Source: Baffinella frigidus
Taxonomy: Eukaryota > Cryptophyceae > Cryptomonadales > Baffinellaceae
Length of the DNA stretch: 10,661 nt
NCBI GenBank assembly: GCA_026770585.1
Contig: MU646335.1
Location: 482,580 to 493,240 of the forward strand
Direction of reading: 5' to 3'
The notes under the pieces are model-generated. The model saw only the letters and a list, made by a program, of their open reading frames with translations, ran no database searches and had not been told where the DNA came from. This document shows, in pieces, positions 9,101 through 10,570 of the stretch (position 1 is its first letter; each line of letters begins with the position of its first letter). Made by a program: the position numbers and the translations under genes.

Positions 9101-10566
9101 ACCCTTCGCTGCATGCTTGTGCCAGCGGTCGACACAAGCCACTTCTGGCCAAGTCCTCAAACGGCTCCAAGGAGTTTCGGGTGCCATTTTTCGGGTACCC
9201 GAAACCCAACACGTTAAAATGGGGCGTTCGGCACCAGTCCATCGCCTCGACGGCGCTACCGCAGAAGGTCGAGTGGATCAGCCACAAGGTCTCGCGGTGC
9301 CTCAAAAGGTACCCGAGTTTCGGGTACCTTTTTCCGGGTACCATTTCCCCGAAACGTTGAGAGGGCCACTTAGCAGCGACCGAAGATATTTTCCCCCGGA
9401 TTCTCGGGGGAAAATTCCGGTTGGAATCCATAGCAATGGATAAGATTCTAGTACAAGTCGTTTAGATGGACTGCATCCGTGAAGACCCCGGTGGCTGCTA
9501 AGTGGGAGGTGGGGCACCATTCCATCGCCTCAACGGCGCTAGCGCAAAAGGTCGAGTGGATCAGCCACAAGGTCTCGCGTTGAAAAGGTACCCGAGTTCC
9601 GGGTACCTTTTTTCGGGTACCATTTTCCCGAAACACAAAACGTGGAGAGGGGAGGCACCATTCCATAGCCTCAACGGCACTTGCGCAGAACGTCGAGTGG
9701 ATCAGCCACGAGCAGACCAGCACCCCCGTGCGCCCGCGCCCCAGCTTAGAATGTACCGCGATCACGTTGGACGGATCCTGCGTGTTTTGGTGTTTGGGGG
9801 GTTGGGTCACGAGGTGCGCGGTTGGTCACGAGGTTGGTGTGTCCCCATTAACCGACGGATAAGGCAGGATAACCTCCGGATAAGGTAGGATAAGGTCAGC
9901 ACACCAGCACCCACGTACGTCTGCACCCCAGCTTGGAATGTACCGCGATTAGTTCGAAGGGTCCTGCGCAAACCCAGCTTGTCAACTTGATTCTTCTGCG
10001 ATCAACTTTACAAGTGATTTCATCGCGGCCGAACGTTTCTCAGGTGGAAACAATTGACTTTCGATTGCGGGTTTTCCGTTTCTCGGGAATTAACGGTATT
10101 TGTACGAGATGTCGCCCGAAATTAGGCAGCCTGTGGCGCAAAAAAACAGATAAACACACTTGTAAAGTCAATCACAGAAGAAAATCATTCCCGCCGACTT
10201 GGAGCGGGATAGAACTATCCCGCTCCAAGTCGGCGGGAAACCATTAGATAAGCTGGTCCAGCATTGGAGGGTTGTGGCTGCCGGGCTCGTTCCCACTCCA
10301 ACGTGGACGGAGTTGTACCGCAACCCCCGCATGTCAACCTGAGAATAGTCGGTCAACCCGCGTGAGGCAGAGCTGGGTCCACAGTTGCCCAATCCTCCCG
10401 TATCCGGGTACGAAACCTGCCCGGATTGGTCAACGTCCTGGTACACACGCCGCACGGTGCAGTCGAAGGGCTAGACCTTGTCCATGAAGGAGGCCGCGTG
10501 TTCGAGGAACGAGATGAGCTGGTCCAGCATCGGAGGGTTGTGGTTGTCGATCGACAGGCTCTCCAC
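554..10566 (-). CDS. Split gene for a PTEN/TPTE-like phosphatase-C2 protein, ten internal exons, both ends off-window
   Basis: The minus strand carries ten exons: 10477-10566, 9659-9777, 7749-7818, 6241-6341, 5468-5508, 4306-4349, 3651-3752, 2464-2550, 1240-1302, 554-615. Joined they give 779 nt (259 codons plus 2 nt) without a stop. Acceptors are AG and donors GT throughout, and split codons rejoin correctly (TG+C, TG+G, G+GG). The order matches human PTEN from about residue 84 into the C-terminal end of the C2 domain, a stretch of similar length (about 270 residues). PTEN-family proteins remove the 3-phosphate of PIP3 at membranes, which the C2 domain binds. Here Asp92 and Cys124 equivalents are Asn and Ser, so activity is doubtful. 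The family assignment rests on remembered motifs, not a search. The gene may be expressed or a recent pseudogene; no promoter, start codon or poly(A) signal is in the window. Confidence 0.75.
622..706. repeat. TTTGGGG then TTTAGGG array
   Basis: Clean TTTGGGG units (about 633-670) pass into TTTAGGG. It lies between two exon 10 copies. Confidence 0.95.
707..739 (-). pseudogene. 5' fragment of exon 10
   Basis: The AGCCAG acceptor is followed by VPPSNAVFEAS, then CCCTAAA repeats. Relative to exon 10 there are six silent differences and one replacement (Leu to Phe). The 3' half and donor were replaced by repeat. Confidence 0.75.
743..1144. repeat. TTTAGGG-variant array in intron 9-10
   Basis: Degenerate heptamers with a cleaner TTTAGGG run at about 878-927 and TGTAGGG triplets. 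C-rich in the gene sense. Confidence 0.95.
1101..1288. repeat. 94-bp tandem duplication carrying exon 9
   Basis: 1101-1194 and 1195-1288 are nearly identical, with three differences at the right end. Each unit holds heptamer repeats plus most of exon 9; only the second keeps the exon's 5' end and acceptor. The near-identity indicates a recent event. Confidence 0.92.
1146..1193 (-). pseudogene. Copy of exon 9 lacking the first codons
   Basis: It encodes EESEVTRARQHNFRTL and keeps the CTG/GTCCC donor. One replacement (Asn to Ser) relative to exon 9. The VELTF part and acceptor were not included in the tandem duplication. Confidence 0.8.
1240..1302 (-). CDS. Exon 9: end of the C2 domain (VELTFEENEVTRARQ)
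   Basis: The exon has 21 codons, phase 0 at both ends: VELTFEENEVTRARQHNFRT then L. Spliced to exon 8 it gives DPGFK-VELTFEE, matching PTEN PNFKVKLYFTKTVEE, the last C2 strand. The acceptor CTCCTTTCCCAG/G has a polypyrimidine tract; the donor is CTG/GTCCCTAACC, running into telomere-like repeat. Other copies are at 1146-1193 and 1553-1599. Confidence 0.75.
1330..1503. mobile_element. TTATCCGGG-family MITE, inverted copy
   Basis: The reverse complement starts TAATCCGGGGACATGTTGAA, contains CCCTATTTGTTCATAGGAGC and GGTTAATTAGGGCCCTAAGT, and ends near AAGCATGTTGTT. It is longer than the 7844-7997 copy owing to a duplicated CCCTAAGTAAATTT block. Confidence 0.82.
1553..1599 (-). pseudogene. Copy of exon 9 with one-base insertion
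   Basis: The AACCAG acceptor is followed by VELTFEENEV. The three codon differences from exon 9 up to that point are silent. Then an inserted base shifts the frame (GTTGACGCG for GTGACGCG), and the 3' end is lost. Confidence 0.78.
1607..1806. repeat. GGGGTTAG octamer array
   Basis: GGGGTTAG, GGGGTGAG and GGGATAG units, eight-base rather than seven-base periodicity. Part of intron 8-9. Confidence 0.9.
1862..1903. repeat. Short dispersed match to 10333-10377 (inverted)
   Basis: AGCTCTGCCTCACTCGGTTT then GACCGGCTATTCTCAAGTT recurs on the opposite strand between the exon 1 copies, with about five mismatches in 40 bases. I cannot assign it to an exon. Confidence 0.6.
1905..2066. mobile_element. 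162-bp foldback element with about 70-bp arms
   Basis: The arms 1917-1975 and 1996-2054 pair with one mismatch; the outer ATAGG(C/G)TAACG(T/G) extension adds two more mismatches. The arms include CCTACCGTAGG (1960-1970) and CCTACGGTAGG (2001-2011). It has a 20-base loop and no coding capacity. Transcribed, it would form a long near-perfect hairpin RNA. Confidence 0.9.
2130..2279. mobile_element. CCACACGGTGG-family MITE, copy 1, containing an exon 8 piece
   Basis: It begins CCACATGGGTGAGCC and ends GTCCACCATGTGG. The right two thirds (GACCAAATTGCACCAGAAAC through AAGTTGACTTTTGATGAA) match 8373-8510. The left third holds the exon 8 remnant at 2155-2185 instead of family sequence. Confidence 0.72.
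2155..2185 (-). pseudogene. Exon 8 middle fragment inside a MITE copy
   Basis: The minus strand reads RSDVRQRVFD. Four of five codon differences from exon 8 (GTC/GTG, CGC/CGT, TTT/TTC, GAC/GAT) are silent. It lies between the two ends of a CCACACGGTGG element. Confidence 0.7.
2302..2323 (-). pseudogene. 3' end copy of exon 8
   Basis: It encodes VFDPGFK followed by a GTCCCTCTCT donor. The two codon differences from exon 8 are silent (TTT/TTC, CCT/CCC). Confidence 0.75.
2325..2418. repeat. TTACCTTATCCGTAGG dispersed repeat, copy 1
   Basis: TACCTTATCCGTAGGAACCC, CCTACGGTAGGG, TTATTCAAAATCCCTTGG and GTCCGCTGTGTGG match the copies at 7036-7131 and 8099-8191. It truncates an exon 8 copy at about 2323. 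Confidence 0.8.
2418..2463. repeat. (GA)n and (CAGA)n microsatellite at the donor of exon 8
   Basis: GAGAGAGAG tracts followed by CAGACAGACAGAC, so that on the gene strand the intron opens GTCTGTCTGTCT and then CTCTCT. A shorter GA tract at 2287-2299 flanks the second copy at 2302-2323 in the same way. Confidence 0.9.
2464..2550 (-). CDS. Exon 8: C2 domain, FRKDQVDLAR...FDPGFK
   Basis: The exon has 29 codons, phase 0 at both ends: GEFSVTFRKDQVDLARSD then VRHRVFDPGFK. It matches PTEN YLVLTLTKNDLDKANKDKA then NRYFSPNFK in both pattern and spacing. The acceptor is TTTGGCAG/G and the donor AAG/GTCTGTCTGTCT, running into a CT microsatellite. It is one of the most convincing single exons. Five partial copies lie within 1 kb (2155-2185, 2302-2323, 2654-2687, 2849-2895, 2975-3002). 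Confidence 0.8.
2654..2687 (-). pseudogene. Exon 8 5' fragment a
   Basis: Acceptor GGCAG, then GGFSVTFQKDH, truncated. Same satellite context as the other fragments. Confidence 0.72.
2849..2895 (-). pseudogene. Exon 8 5' fragment b
   Basis: Acceptor GGCAG, then GEFLVTFRKDQVDLAR, truncated at CGCG. It lacks the FDPGFK half and donor. It is preceded (gene sense) by satellite. Confidence 0.8.
2975..3002 (-). pseudogene. Exon 8 5' fragment c
   Basis: Acceptor ATCAG, then codons for GEFSDTFRN, cut off at the palindromic CGTTCCGGAACG. Embedded in the satellite. Confidence 0.7.
3220..3324. mobile_element. 105-bp TIR element inserted in the satellite
   Basis: TATCCCTTAAGTGGCCAG and its exact complement form 18-bp ends. 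It interrupts the AGTCAGATA satellite, and TA flanks both sides, consistent with a TA target duplication (Tc1/mariner-like MITE). The interior contains CCTACGGTAGG at 3283-3293. Confidence 0.85.
3488..3543 (-). pseudogene. Broken copy of exon 7
   Basis: It encodes VIISTAFLPLSPTRK followed by AAG/GTGCAC. Against exon 7 there are four silent differences and one replacement (Asn to Ser). A one-base deletion upstream (GTTTAC for GTTCTAC) breaks the frame, and the 5' part and acceptor are missing. Confidence 0.8.
3558..3619. repeat. Small AT-rich foldback
   Basis: CGAAATTTACTACACA pairs with TGTGTAGTAATTTTCG (one mismatch) across 30 bp. It lies between exon 7 and its broken copy, and is much more AT-rich than its surroundings. 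Confidence 0.7.
3651..3752 (-). CDS. Exon 7: first half of the C2 domain
   Basis: The exon has 34 codons, phase 0 at both ends: VRVTFYDRESATKSQ, IVFYVIINTAFLPLSP, TRK. It matches the PTEN C2 strands DIKVEFFHKQNK and MFHFWVNTFFIPG, including the hydrophobic strand and the NT.F.P motif. The acceptor is CTAAACCCAG/G, formed from a telomere-like repeat; the donor is AAG/GTTCAT. This is among the strongest family matches in the window. A frameshifted copy is at 3488-3543. Confidence 0.8.
3756..4303. repeat. TTTAGGG/TGTAGGG/TGCAGGG array forming intron 6-7
   Basis: The whole intron between exons 6 and 7 is telomere-like heptamers. Homogenised sub-blocks are visible: TGTAGGG (about 3886-3950 and 4205-4280), TGCAGGG (about 4072-4108) and TTTAGGG elsewhere. 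In the gene sense it starts GTGAGAAACCCTACACC and ends CCTAAACCCAG. Confidence 0.95.
4306..4349 (-). CDS. Exon 6: C2-domain entry (TITFEDFCGEITGD)
   Basis: The exon is 44 nt: GG, then 14 codons. The acceptor is TGAACCAG/G. The donor GAC/GTGAGA is the best consensus donor in the gene. Spliced to exon 7 it reads CGEITGD-VRVTFYD, which lines up with PTEN PLPVCGDIKVEFF. On its own the peptide resembles an EF-hand (G-T-I-x-F-E-D-F), which I rejected because the splice junction gives a far better PTEN-family match. It is a unique island in more than 1 kb of heptamer repeats. Confidence 0.75.
4353..4795. repeat. TTTAGGG/TTGAGGG/TTCAGGG array in intron 5-6
   Basis: Telomere-like heptamers, with eight clean TTTAGGG units near 4508-4559, blocks of TTGAGGG and TTCAGGG, and GGGGTTA octamers at the right end. 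It reads C-rich in the gene sense and ends at the AACCAG acceptor of exon 6. Confidence 0.95.
4833..4873 (-). pseudogene. Copy of exon 5, open frame but GC donor
   Basis: It encodes YTVEEGGTQVFPQ in 41 nt with acceptor GACAG. The donor is G/GCACC. GC donors are used rarely in eukaryotes (more often in some protists), so this copy could be an alternative exon rather than dead. Confidence 0.6.
4989..5029 (-). pseudogene. Copy of exon 5 with an in-frame stop and GC donor
   Basis: The copy is 41 nt with the frame preserved, but the penultimate CAG codon is TAG, and the donor is GC. The acceptor CTACAG is intact. It differs from exon 5 by few bases. Confidence 0.78.
5232..5330. repeat. GGTTATGGGCT repeat and small palindromes
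   Basis: ATCAGGTTATGGGCTCGCAT and GATAAGGTTATGGG belong to the intron sequence duplicated with the exon 5 copies (also 4882-4975 and 5390-5455, and inverted near 9010-9100). A perfect palindrome GGTTATACGG-AAA-CCGTATAACC lies at 5303-5325. Confidence 0.7.
5339..5380 (-). pseudogene. Copy of exon 5 with +1 frameshift and GC donor
   Basis: The 42-nt copy has one extra base within its G-run, which breaks the frame before AAGTGTTCCC. The acceptor CCACAG is kept; the donor position is GC. Confidence 0.75.
5468..5508 (-). CDS. Exon 5: short linker exon (YTVEEGGQQVFPE), intact copy
   Basis: The 41-nt exon is G + 13 codons + G, flanked by CTACAG and GTACCA. Frame joins exon 4 through TG+G (Trp) and exon 6 through G+GG (Gly). 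It corresponds to the variable strand and loop between PTEN KVKIYSS and CGDIKV. Four tandem copies exist (here, 5339-5380, 4989-5029, 4833-4873), but only this one has both an intact frame and a GT donor. The functional assignment rests on position and phase, since the sequence itself is poorly conserved in the family. Confidence 0.62.
5512..5577. repeat. GGA/GGGGGA tract, polypyrimidine on the gene strand
   Basis: Purine-only plus strand. On the minus strand it is a CTCC-rich tract ending CTTCTACAG at the acceptor of exon 5, so it supplies that exon with a long polypyrimidine tract. Confidence 0.8.
5617..5673. repeat. 12-bp tandem repeat CAGGGTCGAGGT
   Basis: About five units of (C)AGGGTCGAGGTC/AGGGTCAAGGTC occur, with point variation. 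They produce the VRVEVRVEV-type shadow frame, which is not a gene. Confidence 0.85.
5744..5890 (+). pseudogene. Ankyrin-repeat-like coding fragment
   Basis: The plus frame reads VLIEAGGRELLTLTATV then GTSCVSIAAEKGHAEAL. The core G-T-x-x-x-x-x-A-A-x-x-G-H fits the ankyrin consensus, and LIEAGGRELL fits the end of the preceding repeat. Little more than one repeat is present; the frame degrades after about 5890 into a GGTCCC and CCCTAAA context. No start or splice context is convincing (an ATG at 5747 exists). It lies antisense inside the intron between exons 4 and 5 and is GC-rich. It is probably a relic of a separate ankyrin gene. Confidence 0.5.
5983..6112. mobile_element. CCACACGGTGG-family MITE, copy 2
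   Basis: Ends CCACACGGTGGGCTGCGAGG and GTCCAACGTGTGG bound 130 bp. The interior GATTTAGCGGTAACGTGACC is shared with 7387-7524. Confidence 0.8.
6122..6229. repeat. CCCTCAA / CCCTCCA heptamer array
   Basis: About fourteen units of the C-rich variant of the telomere-like heptamer lie on the plus strand, opposite in orientation to most arrays here. It abuts the donor side of exon 4 (gene sense), so the intron begins with a G-rich run. Confidence 0.9.
6241..6341 (-). CDS. Exon 4: end of phosphatase domain into C2 linker
   Basis: The exon has 33 codons plus TG. It contains KGGYQMAGVVLKRIRLFTCP then RVDLGNGCNL. It aligns with PTEN [25 protein letters not shown], the junction between phosphatase and C2 domains, where family members typically read R-[IL]-x-L-x-T-x-P followed by a Gly-Cys turn. 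The acceptor is ACCGCAG/G and the donor CTG/GTCTGT. The split Trp codon TG+G joins it in frame to exon 5 at 5508. I see no second copy in the window. An overlapping plus-strand ORF is a shadow. Confidence 0.72.
6428..6566. mobile_element. 140-bp MITE with 17-bp TIRs, copy 1 (inverted)
   Basis: It matches the reverse complement of 9366-9505 along its length: CCACTTAGCAGCCACCGGGG, ACGGATGCAGTCCATC, CTAGAATCTTATCCAT, then AATATCTTCGGTCGCTGCTA. It lies in the intron between exons 3 and 4. Confidence 0.85.
6567..7035. other. Unassigned intron stretch with element fragments
   Basis: Weak inverted ends (CCACAGCCAGGGCG near 6583, CGGCCTGGCAGTG near 6701) could bound a decayed element that carries GAATTGACTTTTGCAAAATG. 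Further on are TTCTTCTTCTTTGG and an AT-rich tract with ACTCCTAATTAAATAAAT. No exon, tRNA or conserved protein is visible. Confidence 0.35.
7036..7131. repeat. TTACCTTATCCGTAGG dispersed repeat, copy 2
   Basis: It reads TTACCTTACCCGTAGGAC, then CCTACCGTAGGGTCGTAGG, TTATTCGAAATCCCTTTG and GTCCGCTGTGTGG. It is the best-preserved copy together with 2325-2418. Confidence 0.8.
7132..7386. other. Unassigned intron stretch
   Basis: AAAGAAAGGTGAGAGACAAC near 7134 repeats a 22-bp match at about 6870-6891, bracketing about 240 bp that include a TTACCTTATCCG repeat. A CCCTAGGCTAGGG palindrome is near 7231-7243. I find no exon match on either strand. Confidence 0.4.
7387..7524. mobile_element. CCACACGGTGG-family MITE, copy 3
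   Basis: It runs from CCACGCGGTGGGCTTCGAGG to GTAGTCCACTGTGTGG. The interior AGATTTAGCGGTAACGTG is shared with 5983-6112, and AAGTTGACTTTTGATG with 8373-8510. Confidence 0.8.
7542..7598 (-). pseudogene. Diverged copy of exon 3
   Basis: The minus strand reads GNHTVSAASQVCYATYIEE. Against exon 3 there are five silent and four replacement differences, including loss of the RYV core (CYA). The acceptor is gone and the donor position is GC rather than GT. Confidence 0.72.
7603..7741. mobile_element. 139-bp MITE with 34-bp TIRs between two exon 3 copies
   Basis: The left end CCACGCGACGATAGCCCGCA and right end (complement) CCACGCGACGATAGTCTGCA continue as similar arms through ACCTCAAA(C/T)CGACT. 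The centre has a near-palindrome around GAATTCGTCC. It separates exon 3 from its degraded copy. Confidence 0.8.
7749..7818 (-). CDS. Exon 3: SQ..RYV segment after the P-loop
   Basis: It encodes KVSYDNHTVSTASQVRYVTY then IEE. It aligns with PTEN GVTIPSQRRYVYYYSYLL, the helix that follows the P-loop and the TI-loop. The donor is GAG/GTCCCA (phase 0). The acceptor is the least secure in the gene: CGAG/C at 7819-7820 restores frame with the TG left by exon 2 (giving Cys), whereas the stronger-looking CAG/C four bases upstream would shift frame. A diverged copy is at 7542-7598, with a MITE between them. Confidence 0.65.
7844..7997. mobile_element. TTATCCGGG-family MITE, complete copy
   Basis: The 154-bp element has 35-bp terminal inverted repeats starting TTATCCGGGGACATGTTTAA, with two mismatches between arms (7844-7878, 7963-7997). 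The AT-rich interior includes GGTTAATTAGGGCCCTAAGT. Other copies are at 1330-1503 (inverted) and 8276-8372 (partial). Confidence 0.88.
7998..8098. other. Short unassigned intron stretch
   Basis: CACACATCGGGCTACAAAG resembles CACACACCGGGCTACAAAGG near 3419-3438. A perfect hairpin TCGGCCCA/TGGGCCGA lies near 8074-8092. I see no exon. Confidence 0.4.
8099..8191. repeat. TTACCTTATCCGTAGG dispersed repeat, copy 3
   Basis: It shares ACCTTATCCGTAGGAACCCC, CCTACCGTAGGG and GTTATTCGAAAT with copies at 2325-2418 and 7036-7131. This copy has a short insertion (AGCGTGAGGG) before TTATTCGAAA. No TIR is evident. Confidence 0.78.
8276..8372. mobile_element. Right-half copy of the TTATCCGGG MITE family
   Basis: It contains CTAATTAAATTTAG, CTCCTATGAACAAACAAGGA and AACATGTTCCCGGAT, matching the family at 7844-7997 and 1330-1503. 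The other end is missing. Confidence 0.75.
8373..8510. mobile_element. CCACACGGTGG-family MITE, copy 4
   Basis: It begins CCACACGGTGGG and ends GTCCACCGTGTGG. The interior shares CGTGACCAAATTGCACC and AAGTTGACTTTTGATGAA with the copies at 2130-2279 and 7387-7524. It abuts the CCCGGAT end of the partial element at 8276-8372. Confidence 0.8.
8562..8687. mobile_element. Small TIR element, ends CCACGCCAGAGT
   Basis: Twelve-base perfect inverted ends bound a 126-bp segment containing TTTTTGACTTTTGAAAAC and AATTGACTTTTGG. A single copy in the window, so the call rests on the TIRs alone. Confidence 0.5.
8745..8903. mobile_element. Foldback element with CCTACCGTAGG core
   Basis: The long inverted repeat starts AAACTCCTGGAAAGTTCGGT and ends with its complement. 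Inner CCTACCGTAGG (8794-8804) and CCTACGGTAGG (8844-8854) flank a short loop. Its architecture matches the 1905-2066 element, though the outer arms differ. It has no coding capacity. Confidence 0.85.
8904..9234. other. Intron sequence, mostly dispersed-repeat fragments
   Basis: No gene is visible. About 9010-9100 is an inverted, diverged copy of the GGTTATGGGCTATCATCG repeat found between the exon 5 copies. GGGGTTTCTGAAA at 8971-8983 repeats 8697-8709, on the other side of the 8745-8903 palindrome. A short GGGTACCC palindrome sits near 9192-9201. Confidence 0.5.
9235..9284 (-). pseudogene. Second 3' half copy of exon 2
   Basis: It encodes WLIHSTFCGSAVEAMDW: two replacements (Ala to Gly, Glu to Asp) and four silent differences from exon 2. 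It lacks the P-loop and shares the same GAGACC breakpoint with the copy at 9518-9567, so both derive from one truncated ancestor. Confidence 0.78.
9307..9350. repeat. GGTACCCGAG...CGGGTACC palindrome unit, first copy
   Basis: AAGGTACCCGAGTTTCGGGT forms a hairpin and is followed by another CGGGTACC. It is repeated at 9586-9633 with the same flanks, and a shorter relative is at 9190-9205. The unit lies immediately upstream (gene sense) of the partial exon 2 copies, so exon fragment and palindrome were duplicated together. Confidence 0.75.
9366..9505. mobile_element. 140-bp MITE with 17-bp TIRs, copy 2
   Basis: The ends are CCACTTAGCAGCGACCG and, reverse complemented, CCACTTAGCAGCCACCG (one mismatch). 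An inner hairpin is TTTTCCCCCG/CGGGGGAAAA. GAGG occurs on both sides (9361-9364 and 9506-9509), a possible 4-bp target duplication. The paralogous segment at 9637-9665 lacks the insertion and shows the empty site. An inverted copy is at 6428-6566. Confidence 0.82.
9518..9567 (-). pseudogene. 3' half copy of exon 2, flanked by a TIR insertion
   Basis: It encodes WLIHSTFCASAVEAMEW. All five codon differences from exon 2 are silent (ACG/ACC, TTC/TTT, GCA/GCT, AGT/AGC, GCT/GCG). The P-loop half is missing and replaced by GAGACC and a GGTACCCGAG-type palindrome. The 9365-9505 element begins just beyond its donor side. Confidence 0.8.
9586..9633. repeat. GGTACCCGAG...CGGGTACC palindrome unit, second copy
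   Basis: Near-identical to the unit at 9307-9350. Both are followed by an ACGT(G/T)GAGAGG segment and a copy of the 3' end of exon 2, which defines a duplicated block of about 140 bp plus the inserted MITE in one copy. Confidence 0.75.
9659..9777 (-). CDS. Exon 2: phosphatase P-loop exon (HSKLGRGRTG)
   Basis: The exon has 39 codons plus two bases, from DPSNVIAVHSKLG through GRTGVLVCSWLIH to SAVEAMEW. It aligns with PTEN [23 protein letters not shown] and the following EAL helix. The nucleophile Cys124 is Ser (TCT codon), and Ala126 is Leu; the phosphate-binding Arg130 and the Gly residues are kept. The acceptor is CACGCAG/G. The likely donor is ATG/GTGCC, leaving TG to be completed in the next exon. 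The sequence just after the donor is non-coding in all copies. Cys-to-Ser substitution at this position is known to abolish catalysis while preserving ligand binding in PTEN and related enzymes. Confidence 0.78.
9899..9963 (-). pseudogene. Degenerate copy of the P-loop exon (exon 2)
   Basis: The intact acceptor GCGCAG is followed by codons for DPSN, then a one-base deletion creates TAA. After the shift the frame reads AVHSKLGCRRTWVLVC. The P-loop arginine context is damaged (GRGRTG becomes GCRRTW), but the Ser in place of the catalytic Cys is shared with exon 2. It ends near VLVC. Confidence 0.75.
9993..10180. mobile_element. MITE-like element, 24-bp TIRs
   Basis: The left end CTTCTGCGATCAACTTTACA (then AGTG) and the right end (reverse complement) CTTCTGTGATTGACTTTACA (then AGTG) differ at three positions. 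The 188-bp element has no coding capacity. The right TIR carries a TTGACTTT motif seen in other elements here. The second base block outward (GATT / GATTTT) is also partly symmetrical, so the true ends may be slightly further out. Confidence 0.7.
10188..10239. repeat. Perfect 25-bp inverted repeat with AA loop
   Basis: The arms TTCCCGCCGACTTGGAGCGG (then GATAG) pair without mismatch to the right arm, leaving a two-base loop. It starts 7 bp after the TIR element at 9993-10180 and just before the exon 1 fragment. It would form a very stable hairpin in DNA or RNA. Confidence 0.95.
10247..10282 (-). pseudogene. Truncated copy of exon 1
   Basis: The minus strand reads G-S-HNPPMLDQLI and then a TAA. 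From HNPP onward it differs from exon 1 only at third positions (CCG/CCA, CTC/CTT); the preceding two codons differ by replacement. There is no acceptor or donor. It lies inside the intron between exons 1 and 2. Confidence 0.68.
10444..10470 (-). pseudogene. Possible fragment of the exon preceding exon 1
   Basis: The minus strand reads PFDCTVRRV. PTEN has FNCRVAQYP immediately upstream of its DHNPP loop, so this could be a displaced copy of the upstream exon, sitting just downstream of exon 1. A TAG at 10472-10474 precedes it in frame. The match is short and the assignment tentative. Confidence 0.3.
10477..10566 (-). CDS. Exon 1 of window: PTEN-type HNPP loop segment
   Basis: The exon has 30 complete codons (phase 0 at both ends), from VESLSIDNHNPP to HAASFMDK. 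It corresponds to the PTEN stretch around EDHNPPQLELI, just before the P-loop. HNPP is retained, but the residue before it, the catalytic Asp92 in PTEN, is Asn, with an Asp one position earlier. The acceptor is ACACCAG followed by G, directly after an intron of CCCCAAA repeats; the donor is AAG/GTCTAG. The intron codon TAG would end translation if unspliced. It joins in frame to the P-loop exon at 9777, giving FMDK-DPSNV, which matches PTEN spacing. A partial copy lies at 10247-10282. Confidence 0.72.
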
Positions 10567-10570
10567 CTGG

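Noticed and set aside
9448-9810. 120-codon minus-strand ORF as one gene
   Set aside because: It runs through exon 2, the intron beyond its donor, a truncated exon 2 copy and a MITE. Only the exon 2 part is coding-like.
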